A stretch of 49,570 nucleotides of DNA from Acidobacteriota bacterium (GCA_009691245.1 SHUM01000023.1:1-49570), one strand, 5' to 3'. Shown: positions 34,086-43,091, counted from the stretch's first letter. The notes: generated by a model not told the origin, from the sequence alone. Made by a program: numbers and translations.

Positions 34086-34939
34086 AAGATCTCCGGGAAG
34101 CTGAAGGTCAGCACGGAGTTGGTGCGCATGTCGGCCACAATGATCTCCTTGTTCTTCAGGTTCACGGTTACGCCGCGCGGCTTCTTCAACGTGGTCTTAG
34201 GCCCGCCGATCTTCCACTTGGGAGCGACATCGCCATTGTCGTTGACGTGCCAGACACCAACGAAGGTATTCTTCGGCTCGGCCTCGCCACCCGCGCCGGG
34301 TTGGGTCGCCACGATCCAGCCGCGCGATGGAATCAGCGCCATCTGATTAATGCGCACGATCTCGGTCTTGGGTCCGGCGATGATGGTGCGCGGAGGAATG
34401 TCGCCATTTCCAGTGCGCGGGTAGGTGGCCATGCCGCCGCCGGCGCCCAAGTCGCCCATCTGCCCGGAGCTGCCGCCGGCGTAGTTGCCGCCGGCCACCA
34501 GCACATTGGCGATGGGGTCGGCGACCACGGTCTGCGCGCCGCGCAGCAGCGTTTTCGGGCCCTTGATGATGCGCAAGGGCGCGACATCGCCATTAGCGGT
34601 GCGCGGAAATGCCATAATCGCCGCGCCGATGCCGACGATGATCTCGTTGTTCACGGGATCGACTTCCAAGCGATCGAGGCCCGAATAGACCGCGCCGGCC
34701 AGTTGCGTCTTCGATCCTTGGATGATGCGGATGGGCGCGGCATCGCCGTCGGCGTCGCCCTTGTAAACCAGAATGGCCTGCGCGAACGGGTTGGTTACCA
34801 TGAACTCGTCGTTCACGGCGTCATAGCGAATGTCGTGCATGGTGCGTCCGAGCAGCGTGCGCTGTCCGGCGAGCAAACGGTTGGGCTGAGTGTTTTCTTT
34901 CCCCATCCTGGGGAATGCAGCGATCTGCGGATGAGCCAC
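34082..34939 (-). CDS. Beta-propeller (NHL-like) protein, C-terminal part (split gene 2)
   Basis: These are 285 residues of ~50-residue propeller repeats (GDVAPLRIIKGPKTLL, NNEIIVGIG, AIMAFPR). The reading frame is identical to that of the piece at 34940-36325, and the repeat begun there (EILVPN) is completed here (IAAFPRMGKENTQPNRLLAGQRTLL). The only break is the TGA at 34940-34942. The GTG at 34937-34939 is directly next to that stop, so translational restart is conceivable, but a single interrupted protein is the simpler reading. The stop codon lies inside palindromic element B. Confidence 0.75.
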   Translation of the reverse strand: MAHPQIAAFPRMGKENTQPNRLLAGQRTLLGRTMHDIRYDAVNDEFMVTNPFAQAILVYKGDADGDAAPIRIIQGSKTQLAGAVYSGLDRLEVDPVNNEIIVGIGAAIMAFPRTANGDVAPLRIIKGPKTLLRGAQTVVADPIANVLVAGGNYAGGSSGQMGDLGAGGGMATYPRTGNGDIPPRTIIAGPKTEIVRINQMALIPSRGWIVATQPGAGGEAEPKNTFVGVWHVNDNGDVAPKWKIGGPKTTLKKPRGVTVNLKNKEIIVADMRTNSVLTFSFPEIF

Positions 34940-36325
34940 TCAGTTGGGCACCAGTATTTCCTGGCGCTTGCTGTCATAGGCGACGCCGCCGGGATTGCCG
35001 ATGGCCAGCGCCACCTTGCCTTGCGGGGCGCTGCGGATGGTGCGCAACGGGGCGGTGTTGCCGCTGGCGCTGATGGCGAACGCAGTGGCCGTGTGGTTGC
35101 CCATGTTGGCCACCCAGATTTCCTTGTTCTTGGGGTCCAGATAGACGCCGGTGGGATTCTTGATGCCCGTCTTCGGTCCTTTGATGATGCGGCGCGGAGC
35201 CACATCGCCTTTGTCCTCGGGGCCGAACACCAGGACGGAGTCGCCCACGTCATTGGCCACGTACAGCTCGTTCGTTGCCGGATCGTAGGCCATGGCGGCG
35301 GGCCAGTTCATCCCCGTCTTGGGACCTTCAATGGTGCGCAGCGGCGCGATGTTGCCGCTGCCCTTGAGCGGATAGGCGGTGATGGATGGCTTGTCGAAGC
35401 GGCCCGTGCCGGGCTTCTGGCGATCGTTGAAGTTGCCGTGACTGCTGACGTACATCACGCCGTTCTTGGGATCGAGCGCGATACCGTGCGGATCTTCGAG
35501 GCCGGTGAGCGGGCCTTCGATGCGGCGCAGCTCTTTCTCGTCGCCAGCGGCCTGCTTGCGATAGACCACTACGGCGTGCTCGTGCTGCACGGTGAGGAAC
35601 AGTTCATTCGCTTCCTCGTCCACGGCGATGCCGAACGTCCCGTGCGGAGTGCGCAGCTCGCGCATCGGCTTTACGTTGCCCTCGGCGTTGCGCGGGAAGA
35701 TGACCATAGTGTCGACCGTGTCATTGGCCACGGAGTAGATGTCACCGGTCTTGGGATCAACGTAGAGGCCGCAATTGAACTCCAGCTTGGTCTCGGGGCC
35801 GTCAATCATGCGCTTGGGTTCGCTGAAGGCGGCGTTGGACGGCGTGTTGGTGTTGCGGTCGAAGACCTTGATGCCGAACAGGTTCTCGTCCTGCAAGAAT
35901 ACTTCATTGGAATTGAAGTCGACGGCCAGCGCGCTGTAGGTGGGGTAGGTATCGCGGATGGTGCGCAGGGGCGGCTTCTCGTCTTCACCGGGAATATAGC
36001 GGCGCTTCAGATCGCGCGAGTTGCGCGCGGCGTCAGCGGTGGGATTCTGCATGGCAATTGGCTGATAGCCCGGCTGGTAAAATGCTGCGCCTGCCTCCGC
36101 GCTCACTGGAGTCCATTCGCACATGGGGGCGGCGGGATCGCTCATGGGAATTGAAGAGACCAGGCGCGGCTGGCCGGTTGCCTGGCGGTCCGCCGATTCC
36201 GATGATTGCGCGAGTTCCGACGATGTGGGCAGAACCGCTGGCCAATAGGTGAATCCTACGGCCAGAAAAAAAATCGCCGAGACAATCACTCCCACTCTGG
36301 GTGGGGAAAATTTCGGGTGATTCAT
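34940..36325 (-). CDS. Beta-propeller (NHL-like) secreted protein, N-terminal part (split gene 2)
   Basis: This is an exported or membrane-anchored protein: one hydrophobic N-terminal segment (VIVSAIFFLAVGFTYWPAVL), then about seven propeller repeats with the pattern PLRTIEGPKTGM, DPATNELYVAND, SVLVFGPED. The function is unknown; such proteins bind ligands or act as scaffold or enzyme-like lactonases. The ATG at 36325 follows AGGAGG and is a strong start. The reading ends in TGA at 34940-34942 in mid-repeat and the frame continues into the 285-residue piece. The full protein would be about 746 aa. A cytochrome c gene lies 199 bp upstream on the same strand. Confidence 0.82.
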   Translation of the reverse strand: MNHPKFSPPRVGVIVSAIFFLAVGFTYWPAVLPTSSELAQSSESADRQATGQPRLVSSIPMSDPAAPMCEWTPVSAEAGAAFYQPGYQPIAMQNPTADAARNSRDLKRRYIPGEDEKPPLRTIRDTYPTYSALAVDFNSNEVFLQDENLFGIKVFDRNTNTPSNAAFSEPKRMIDGPETKLEFNCGLYVDPKTGDIYSVANDTVDTMVIFPRNAEGNVKPMRELRTPHGTFGIAVDEEANELFLTVQHEHAVVVYRKQAAGDEKELRRIEGPLTGLEDPHGIALDPKNGVMYVSSHGNFNDRQKPGTGRFDKPSITAYPLKGSGNIAPLRTIEGPKTGMNWPAAMAYDPATNELYVANDVGDSVLVFGPEDKGDVAPRRIIKGPKTGIKNPTGVYLDPKNKEIWVANMGNHTATAFAISASGNTAPLRTIRSAPQGKVALAIGNPGGVAYDSKRQEILVPN

Positions 36326-36524
36326 GAAGCAACTCCTCCTGGGGCTAACGGGTCGTTTGCTGATTAAACCGTGAAAGTGTGCACTTTGTGCAATTTGGAT
36401 AATTTGGCAAAGTTGGCATAGGAGAAACAGCCTCCTCTGCCAGACTCCAACGCTAGAAACTCAAGCTCACATTGTCTCGTAGTCTGACCGGATTTTCCAG
36501 CCCCAGTCGTTCCGGCTTGCGCCG

Positions 36525-37028
36525 TTAGTGGGAAATAGGCGAACCAGCATCGCCCACGGACAAGCTCTGGGCCGAGAGGCTATGGAGGTAGCGAGAGACT
36601 TTCCAGATGTCCTCGTCCGGCAACGCCTCGCCAAAGCCCGGCATGGCCGTGTAGCGAATGCCCAGGTCGATGATGGAGAAGGTCTGCCCGTCGGTGAGCG
36701 GCGCGGTAGTGGGCGCGAGGGAAGACACGGGTGGATAGAACTTCATGCCGTTGGGTCCGGGTCCCTTGCCATCGGCGCCATGACAGAAGGCGCAATGCTT
36801 CTCATAAATCACCCGGCCAGCGGCGAGGGTCTCCGCATTTTGAGGCAATGGATTCAATACGTCGGTGTCGGCGCCGCGATTGCGGAACAGAATCCAGCGC
36901 GCAACCCAGCGCTCCACTCCACCGGGCGCTCCGCTGGCCGACCAGTTCTCGCGCAGAAAGGAGAAGACGGCGAACAGCAATACCGCTCCGATCAAAGCAA
37001 GACCCGCCGCTGCATATTTTTTCTTCAC
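36525..37028 (-). CDS. Membrane-anchored monohaem cytochrome c
   Basis: This is a small c-type cytochrome (167 aa) with an N-terminal anchor (AAAGLALIGAVLLFAVFSFL), then haem-binding CAFCH near residue 79 in IYEKHCAFCHGADGKGPGP. The distal Met ligand is probably in YTAMPGFGEALPDEDIWKVSRYL. It should carry electrons in the periplasm. The start is GTG with GAGGG at ribosome-site distance. It belongs to the same strand as the propeller protein downstream, which may be co-transcribed. Confidence 0.88.
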   Translation of the reverse strand: MKKKYAAAGLALIGAVLLFAVFSFLRENWSASGAPGGVERWVARWILFRNRGADTDVLNPLPQNAETLAAGRVIYEKHCAFCHGADGKGPGPNGMKFYPPVSSLAPTTAPLTDGQTFSIIDLGIRYTAMPGFGEALPDEDIWKVSRYLHSLSAQSLSVGDAGSPISH

Positions 37029-37184
37029 TCGCGTAGCCCTCTAATAGGTGTCGGCAACTCGCTGATCGAGTCCGGCCCCTTGCTGGAGAGTAGCGTGTAG
37101 GCTACAGTGGCGCAAGGGGTGAAATATACAAGGCAGGAGAGAGTGTACGGCCCAATACGCCTGAAGATGCGGCTTTAATTACCC

Positions 37185-38540
37185 ATGATTGAAGGGGCGG
37201 CTGCGGCCATCCTTACTAACATGCGTCACCGCGGCCCGCTCGCCAGAATGAAAAAACTACTGAAGCCATTCACGTATCAATCAAGCGGTCTAGGCAAGGA
37301 TCAACATCGGGAGTTGTTCTGCGACAAAACCCGTCTGCGGGATATCGCCGCGCGCGTGGGCACACCAGCGTACGTCTATAGCGGGAATCACGTGCTCGGG
37401 CGCTACCGCGAGATTGACTGTGCGCTGCGTGGATATCCGCATCAGGTTTGTTTCGCGGTCAAGGCCAACAGCAATCTGGCTCTGCTCCGATTGCTGGCCA
37501 AACAGGGAGCGGGATTTGACATTGTGTCCGGCGGCGAGCTCTATCGCGTGATCGAAGCTGGTGGCAGCCCGGCGCGTACCGTATTTTCCGGTGTCGGCAA
37601 GACCGCCGAGGAGATGGACTACGCGCTGGCCGCCGGTGTACGCATGTTCAATTGTGAGTCGGAGAGCGAGCTGACGCTGCTCGACGAGCGCGCCCGTAAA
37701 GCGGGCAAGAAGGCGCTGGCTGGCCTGCGGGTGAATCCGCATGTTGACCCGCGCACCCATCCCTACATCTCCACGGGGCTGCGCGAAAACAAGTTCGGCA
37801 TTCCCATCCGTGAGGCGGAGAAGCTCTATCAACGCGCCCAGGCACTTCGCGGCATCAGGCTGGAAGGTTTGAGCTGCCACATCGGTTCGCAGATCACGCA
37901 CCTCAGCGCATTCTCGCAAGCGCTGACCAAAGTGGTGGAGTTGGCCAACCGCTTGCGCGCCAAAGGTTGTCCGGTGCGCCATCTGGATGCGGGCGGCGGT
38001 GTGGGCGTGGCGTATAAGTCCTCCGATATTTTGCCCAGCATTGCGGCCTATGCGCGCACCGTGCTGCGCTGCGTACGAGGCAGCGGGCTGAAGCTCTACG
38101 TGGAGCCGGGCCGCGCGATTGTCGCCGAAGCAGGAGTTTTGCTGACTCGCGTGCTCCATATCAAAGCCGAGGGCCGCAAGCGTTTCGTCATTGTTGACGC
38201 GGCGATGAATGATCTGATCCGCCCGTCGCTGTATGGCGCACATCACGACATTCGCCCGGTGCTGCTCGCTAAAGCTTCCGCGAAGCAGAAACCGATGGTG
38301 GCAGATGTGGTGGGGCCGGTCTGCGAGTCAGGCGACTTCTTTGCCCGCGACCGCGAGATGCCTTCTTTGCAGGCCGGTGAGCTGCTGTCCATTGACACCG
38401 CGGGCGCGTACTCATTTGTGATGAGTTCAAACTACAACTCCCGACCCCGCGCCGTTGAGGTGATGGTGGATGGCAGTGAGTGGCGAGTGGTTCGCAAACG
38501 GGAAAGCTTGCGCGACCTGATTCGCGGAGAATTCGCATAA
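37185..38540 (+). CDS. lysA: Diaminopimelate decarboxylase
   Basis: This PLP enzyme (451 aa) converts meso-diaminopimelate to lysine, the last step of lysine synthesis. The family pattern is clear: PLP-lysine in VCFAVKANSNLALLRLL near residue 90, GAGFDIVSGGELYRV, the SCHIGSQI segment, LDAGGGVGVAY, YVEPGRAIVAEAG and the substrate-contact CESGDFFARDRE. The closing AGAYSFVMSSNYNSRPR is also typical. An ATG at 37248 (KKLLKPF) would give the more usual family length; no ribosome site separates the options. Convergent with the response-regulator gene. Confidence 0.95.
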   Translation: MIEGAAAAILTNMRHRGPLARMKKLLKPFTYQSSGLGKDQHRELFCDKTRLRDIAARVGTPAYVYSGNHVLGRYREIDCALRGYPHQVCFAVKANSNLALLRLLAKQGAGFDIVSGGELYRVIEAGGSPARTVFSGVGKTAEEMDYALAAGVRMFNCESESELTLLDERARKAGKKALAGLRVNPHVDPRTHPYISTGLRENKFGIPIREAEKLYQRAQALRGIRLEGLSCHIGSQITHLSAFSQALTKVVELANRLRAKGCPVRHLDAGGGVGVAYKSSDILPSIAAYARTVLRCVRGSGLKLYVEPGRAIVAEAGVLLTRVLHIKAEGRKRFVIVDAAMNDLIRPSLYGAHHDIRPVLLAKASAKQKPMVADVVGPVCESGDFFARDREMPSLQAGELLSIDTAGAYSFVMSSNYNSRPRAVEVMVDGSEWRVVRKRESLRDLIRGEFA

Positions 38541-38615
38541 GACTGGATCAAGTATGCGAAGGAGAAAATCTGGGACTAGTGCTTAGAAGCCGGATCGATC
38601 GGCTGCAAAGTCCCG

Positions 38616-39191
38616 CTATTCCTTGACTTCATTGGCCAGCACGGCTTGCACCTGGCTGGCAAATTCCAAAAATTGAATGGGCTTGTAGAGGAAGTAACAG
38701 CCGGACTTGTCCAGAAATTCCTTCACTTCCGGACGCTTGTCCCCAGTGAGGAAGAGGATACGCTCGGCGGGCAGTAACGCGTTATCCTGAACGTGAGTGA
38801 ACAGGACTTGGCCGCTCATCTCCGGCATCTGCAGATCGCAGATCATTAGATCGAATTGGCGTGAGGCCAGCTTGGAAAGCGCATCTTTTCCATTGCTGGC
38901 TGTTTCAATCTCAGCATCCCAGGACTCCAGCACTTTTTGCAGCAGCCTTAGAATCAGGTCGTCGTCGTCCACTAGAAGGATCGTCTTGGCCCTGGTGGAA
39001 ATGGAGGGATCAATCTCATTGATCACCACTGGTTCGGCTGGTTGCCAAATCCGGGCTACCGTGCAATAGGCACACTGCAGCTGCAGTCCACGGCCCTCAG
39101 CCAGCTTGCGCACCTGATCCATGTTCAGATTAAATACTTTGTGGTTCCGGCAGGTCATGCAGTGCAGAGTGATTTGTCGAGACTCGATCAT
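38616..39191 (-). CDS. Response regulator with N-terminal zinc-ribbon-like domain
   Basis: The protein (191 aa) starts with a small Cys domain (LHCMTCRNHKVF and LQCAYCTVARIW, two CXXC knuckles), followed by a receiver domain. The receiver has the acidic patch LLVDDDDLIL, phospho-Asp in MICDLQMPEMSG, the switch Thr in ILFLTGDK and the conserved Lys in YKPI. No output domain follows, so it probably signals by protein contact. The ATG at 39191 follows CAGGAG with good spacing; the one six codons upstream has no ribosome site. It lies alone between lysA and tRNA-Arg; the partner kinase is unknown. Confidence 0.85.
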   Translation of the reverse strand: MIESRQITLHCMTCRNHKVFNLNMDQVRKLAEGRGLQLQCAYCTVARIWQPAEPVVINEIDPSISTRAKTILLVDDDDLILRLLQKVLESWDAEIETASNGKDALSKLASRQFDLMICDLQMPEMSGQVLFTHVQDNALLPAERILFLTGDKRPEVKEFLDKSGCYFLYKPIQFLEFASQVQAVLANEVKE

Positions 39192-39448
39192 CTTAATATT
39201 CTCCTGCATTGACAGGGGTGCGGTTTTAATCTGCGTGGTTCAATTTGCGTGGTTCATGGGTTTGCGCGGACATCTTCATCCCCGCCAATTATAGCAATGC
39301 TGCAGCCATCTTCGGGCCACAACTCAGCGCAATCACATTCGCGGAGTACTCTTTTCGAGTCAGAGCAGTTGCCATGGGCCTCCCAGAATGCGGCAAAATG
39401 AGCGAGCTGAGCCCGATTCTAAATCCATACAATCAATTAGGATGAAGA

Positions 39449-39524
39449 TGGTAGGCGCGGTTGGTCTCGAACCAACGACCCTCTGCTTAGAAGGCAGATG
39501 CTCTATCCCCTGAGCTACGCGCCC
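39449..39524 (-). tRNA. tRNA-Arg (TCT)
   Basis: A 76-nt cloverleaf is read on the minus strand: acceptor GGGCGCG with CGCGCCT, D arm GCTCAGGGGATAGAGC, anticodon stem TCTGC/GCAGA around loop CTTCTAA with anticodon TCT, and T arm GGTTCGAGACC. The encoded 3' end is CCA. Confidence 0.95.
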
Positions 39525-39992
39525 TTACGAATCTAAAAGGACTCCCGTAAGCAATTTCATCGACCGTTGTTTCACTGTAGCAAAACCTCTCTATTCCTTC
39601 AAAGTGTAGCAAAATTCCGGGTGGTTGGTTTCAATGGCTTCCTTAGAAGCAGACCAATGCCAATCAGCGAAATCTGCATTGATGCCTACGTCAAATTCAT
39701 ACAGAGGTCCCGTACGCCGCTGATGTCATTAATTCTATTGAAGCGGTTCGGATGTTGAGCAGCTGCTTTTCAAGCAGTCGCTCGCACGCACGATTCACTA
39801 TCTATTTTTTGAATAGGGCAATCTGGGGAACTCGCGCGCCTACCAAGAAAGGGGAAAGTCGATTTCATCGCGAAGTAATCATGTCTCGCCCTGTGGCAAT
39901 CAAGTTGCTGGAGTTCAGATCGTTTCCGCTGAACCTGTTTGGGAAACAGGATTATTCGTCTGCAGGATGATTGCGAGGGCTACTCTAGCAAT
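39525..39992. other. Non-coding stretch after tRNA-Arg
   Basis: About 470 bp with no supportable gene. It holds only short open frames without homology marks or ribosome sites, and a direct repeat of TGTAGCAAAA (about 39577 and 39606). No integrase or attachment-site duplication of the tRNA end was noticed. Confidence 0.5.
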
Positions 39993-40442
39993 ATGCGGTG
40001 GCAGAAGCTTCATGTCGGGATTCTCCTGTTTGTCTGCCTCCTGTTGCTCAACGCAGCGCAGGAAGCGGCGCAGAATGGTCAGCTATATTCCGAAGGCCCC
40101 AAGGCTCAACATCCGCATATTGACCCCACGCATTGCATCGGCTGCCAGGCCTGCACCACCGTGTGTCCCGAAGGCGACGTGCTGGCCATGCTCGGCGGCA
40201 AGGCGGTAATCGTCAACGGACACAAATGTATTGGACACGGCCTGTGCGCCGAGGCTTGCCCGGTGGGCGCCATCACCATGGTTATGGCCGCCCCGTCCAT
40301 GAGCGCCGACATGCCGTTCCTGACGCCGGATTATGAGACGAGCACTGCAAACCTTTTCATCGCCGGCGAACTGGGTGGGCTGGCGCTGATCAAGAACGCC
40401 ATCAATCAAGGACGCGACTGCATCGACACCATCTCCGCGTGA
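39993..40442 (+). CDS. Membrane-anchored 2x[4Fe-4S] ferredoxin part of a flavin oxidoreductase (split gene 3)
   Basis: The product has a hydrophobic N terminus (LHVGILLFVCLLLLNAAQ), then two 4Fe-4S motifs (CIGCQACTTVCPEG and CIGHGLCAEACPVGA), then the flavoprotein-type segment TANLFIAGELGGLALIKNAINQGR. The last segment belongs to a pyridine-nucleotide oxidoreductase chain. The stop TGA at 40440-40442 is in frame with the next gene, and the fused product of about 448 residues matches ferredoxin-FAD fusion reductases. The start shown is the ATG before the hydrophobic run; no strong ribosome site was found. The split explains why neither half is complete alone. Confidence 0.8.
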   Translation: MRWQKLHVGILLFVCLLLLNAAQEAAQNGQLYSEGPKAQHPHIDPTHCIGCQACTTVCPEGDVLAMLGGKAVIVNGHKCIGHGLCAEACPVGAITMVMAAPSMSADMPFLTPDYETSTANLFIAGELGGLALIKNAINQGRDCIDTISA

Positions 40443-40478
40443 ATTGCCACCGGACGCGGATCTCCAGCTGCCGCGAAT

Positions 40479-41339
40479 GTGCTGGATGTTCTGATTATTG
40501 GCGCGGGCCCGGCGGGAATCAGCGCATCGCTGCGGGTCATCGAAAATGGTTTGAGCTACCTCACCATCGAACGCGACGAGATTGGAGGAACCGTCTCCAA
40601 GTACCCACGCCAAAAGCTGGTGATGACCAGTCCGGTACAGTTCCCGCTACACGGCAAATTCAAAAAAATGGAATTATCAAAGGAAGACCTGCTGGCATTC
40701 TGGAACAAGGTGCTGGAGCGGCCGGATTTCCACGTGAAGACCGGCGAGAGCGTGGAGAACATATCACGTGATGCGGAAGGAATATTCACGGTGGCGACCA
40801 ACACCGGAAAACACCATTCACGTGCCGTGCTGCTGGCCATTGGCCGCAACGGCACACCCAGGAAGTTGGGAATCAAGGGAGAAGAATTGTCCAAGGTGAT
40901 GTACCGCCTGATTGAGGCGGATCACTATGTGAACAAGAAAATCATGGTGGTGGGCGGCGGCGACAGCGCCGTGGAGGCCGCCATGGGCCTTTCCGAGCAA
41001 CCCGGAAATCAGATTACACTTTCCTGCCGCCGCGATTCCTTTAATAGAATTAAGGAGCGGAATTCCCGGCGGATTCAGGACTATGCGCGCAGGGGAAAAG
41101 TCCGTGTATTATTTAATTCAAGTCCTGTCGAGATCAACAGCCAGTCGGTCGTGCTGGATATTCAAGGCGTCACTGAGGTAATTCCCAATGACTTTGTGTG
41201 GGTACTCGCCGGCGGCACGCCGCCCAGCGATTTCCTTGCCAAGATCGGCGTGGCATCGCGGATGCAAGCTATGACATTGGCGGCTTCCCATGAAGCCAAA
41301 GCAGAATTAGAAGCCAAGCAAGCGCTCGTTTCGGTTTAA
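40479..41339 (+). CDS. FAD/NAD-binding part of the split flavin oxidoreductase (split gene 3)
   Basis: A nucleotide-binding fold of the YpdA/thioredoxin-reductase-like kind (286 aa). It has the FAD dinucleotide-binding motif LIIGAGPAGISASL near the start, then LTIERDEIGGTVSKYPRQKL, the NAD-binding motif IMVVGGGDSAVEAAMGL near residues 145-161 and a closing FVWVLAGGTPPSDFL. The frame is identical to that of the 4Fe-4S piece. The intervening residues IATGRGSPAAANVLD read smoothly from one half to the other. It may be translated from the GTG at 40479 without the ferredoxin part, but no ribosome site is apparent. Confidence 0.82.
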   Translation: MLDVLIIGAGPAGISASLRVIENGLSYLTIERDEIGGTVSKYPRQKLVMTSPVQFPLHGKFKKMELSKEDLLAFWNKVLERPDFHVKTGESVENISRDAEGIFTVATNTGKHHSRAVLLAIGRNGTPRKLGIKGEELSKVMYRLIEADHYVNKKIMVVGGGDSAVEAAMGLSEQPGNQITLSCRRDSFNRIKERNSRRIQDYARRGKVRVLFNSSPVEINSQSVVLDIQGVTEVIPNDFVWVLAGGTPPSDFLAKIGVASRMQAMTLAASHEAKAELEAKQALVSV

Positions 41340-41403
41340 CTGTCTTGCAGCTCGCGTCGAACGCCTTGAGCGTTTGCGGATTTCAGCGAGGAGGGGGCAC
41401 CGT

Positions 41404-42147
41404 GTGAAAAAGTTTTTAGATGGCAATTTATTCATGACCGCATTGGTAGCAAGCGCATGTTTTTCCGTCGTTCTGATTGTGCTTGCATTGCAGCGACCGG
41501 CAAAAGATAGAGCGCCGGCGGAGGCTTCGACCGCCACCTCATTACCTCCCGGCCATCCGCCCGTGGCCCCAGGGGATGGCTCGGAAAGCATGCCTGGTGC
41601 GGACAAGGCGCCAGACAAGGCTCTAAACAAGGCAAAGGAAGAAGAAGTTCATTCTCTCGAAAAGCTGTTGAAAGAAAATACCGACCACACCCCGATCCTG
41701 TTTCGCCTGGCCGAACTCTCACGTGAGATGGGAAAACTCTCAGAGGCCGTCGGCTACCTGAAGGACATTCTGAAAAAAGATCCGGATAATTCCGATGGAC
41801 ACCTGGAACTGGGCCGAGTCCTCCATGAATTGGGCGACACCAAAGCTTCGATTGATGAAATGAACATGGTGCTGGCGAAGAACTCCAGGCAGGTGGATGC
41901 CCTCTATAATCTGGGCGCAATCCATGCCAATGAGGGCAATCTCGATCAGGCGCAACGGTATTGGAACCAAGCCGTGGCCAGCGATCCAGATTCCGAAAGC
42001 GGCAAGAATGCCCATGGCGGCTTGCAGAAAATTAGCGGACCTGTGAGCTGGCCGGCGGCATCCAGGCCCACTTCTGGCAAGCCCACTTCCGAATTTGATT
42101 TTTCAAAGTTCTCCGCATCTACCTCGCCGCCTCCCCCCAACCGTTGA
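41404..42147 (+). CDS. Membrane-anchored TPR protein
   Basis: The protein (247 aa) has one N-terminal transmembrane helix (NLFMTALVASACFSVVLIVLAL), a Pro-rich linker, then about four tetratricopeptide-like repeats (HTPILFRLAELSREMGKLSEAVGYL, NSDGHLELGRVLHELGDTKASI, VDALYNLGAIHANEGNLDQA). It probably acts as a periplasmic scaffold. The start is GTG at 41404, because GAGGAGGGGG lies just upstream and the helix then begins near residue 8. It is 64 bp behind the oxidoreductase. Confidence 0.88.
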   Translation: MKKFLDGNLFMTALVASACFSVVLIVLALQRPAKDRAPAEASTATSLPPGHPPVAPGDGSESMPGADKAPDKALNKAKEEEVHSLEKLLKENTDHTPILFRLAELSREMGKLSEAVGYLKDILKKDPDNSDGHLELGRVLHELGDTKASIDEMNMVLAKNSRQVDALYNLGAIHANEGNLDQAQRYWNQAVASDPDSESGKNAHGGLQKISGPVSWPAASRPTSGKPTSEFDFSKFSASTSPPPPNR

Positions 42148-42306
42148 GTGCATCCAATTAATCTGACCAAGGCGGAGCAATTTGAATCGGGGTAGCAGTC
42201 GATTGCGGATTCTGAAGAGTGTCCTTGGACAGTCTTGCAGCACGGTTGCGTGTCGCGCTTAAGAGAGGTTTCCCGCTTGGCGAATGGCGTGGCTCGCCCC
42301 CTGTCG

Positions 42307-42957
42307 CTATTTCCACCAGGACATGCCGCTGTGGAAATAGAGAGCGTTGTGGCCTGGATTGTATTTGGTCATGCCAGCATTTGAGATGTGGTGGTAGCGC
42401 AGGCCAAATATCCAGGCGCGTCGCGATGAGCGAAACCAATACGCGCCAAACCCGCCTTGCGGCGTGAAGTTGAAATGCGAAGCGCCGCGCGGGAACTTCT
42501 CCGAAGTAAGCAGCATCCCAGATGCCACGTTGATGTAGGGGACCACCTTGCCGCCGCTTTCAAAGTTCCACTGCAACATCGTCGGTGCCGCGCCCACGCC
42601 ATAGATCGCACCTTGCTGGCGAATCAAAAAGACCGGCTCGAATTCCATCGCTGTTTCCAGCGAGCCGCGGAAGGGGCGCCTGCCGACGGAGTTGAGCAGC
42701 ACGCGGCCCATTCGTATTTGTATGCTCAAGTACTCGCCGCCGCGCGTGCCGCCGGGCAGGTCCATTGCGGCTCCCGAGGTGATGGCGAACTCATGAGCGT
42801 GTTTCTCCAGGGGCAAAGAGAATGCTCCCGACTGCGCACGAGCTGCGCTGGCCACGGCCATGAGCAGACCAACGAGCAGACCAACGCGCAGACAAATGCG
42901 CGCCCCGGCCAGCGCCCCAGTCCGCCACCCAGTCCGCCGTGGCTTCATCTGTCTCAT
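42307..42957 (-). CDS. pagL: PagL-family lipid A 3-O-deacylase-like protein
   Basis: This is a small outer-membrane beta-barrel enzyme that removes an acyl chain from lipid A. The N terminus is a signal peptide (LRVGLLVGLLMAVASAARAQ) preceded by a basic stretch. The active-site segment LRYHHISNAGMTKYNPGHNAL carries the His-X-Ser-Asn pair of PagL. By my recollection of the Pseudomonas enzyme, a catalytic Glu stands where this protein has Asn, so activity may differ. The ATG at 42957 is near AGGAAG; an upstream GTG at 43002 is less likely. The barrel ends in LYFHSGMSWWK with aromatic residues. Confidence 0.85.
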   Translation of the reverse strand: MRQMKPRRTGWRTGALAGARICLRVGLLVGLLMAVASAARAQSGAFSLPLEKHAHEFAITSGAAMDLPGGTRGGEYLSIQIRMGRVLLNSVGRRPFRGSLETAMEFEPVFLIRQQGAIYGVGAAPTMLQWNFESGGKVVPYINVASGMLLTSEKFPRGASHFNFTPQGGFGAYWFRSSRRAWIFGLRYHHISNAGMTKYNPGHNALYFHSGMSWWK

Positions 42958-43091
42958 CTGCTTCCTTTGCTTCCTCTGCGTCGACGAGACTTGCCGGCTC
43001 ACGCCGGCGGCGCAGAATTTATTGCGATACGATACGACAGTCCTATTGTAAAAGGTGACCTTGGTTCTATGGTAGCAAACGAATCTCCAGA

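Noticed and set aside
34247-36154. 635-residue open frame antisense to the beta-propeller gene
   Set aside because: It mirrors the propeller repeats and has no domain marks of its own.
39752-39970. 72-residue open frame upstream of the ferredoxin gene
   Set aside because: No ribosome site, no motif and unremarkable composition.
39449-39992. Integrated element at tRNA-Arg
   Set aside because: No integrase and no duplicated tRNA end were found downstream.
40440-40442. Selenocysteine at the internal TGA
   Set aside because: The surrounding residues are not a known selenoprotein site, no SECIS-like hairpin was seen just downstream, and two of the four similar breaks are TAA.
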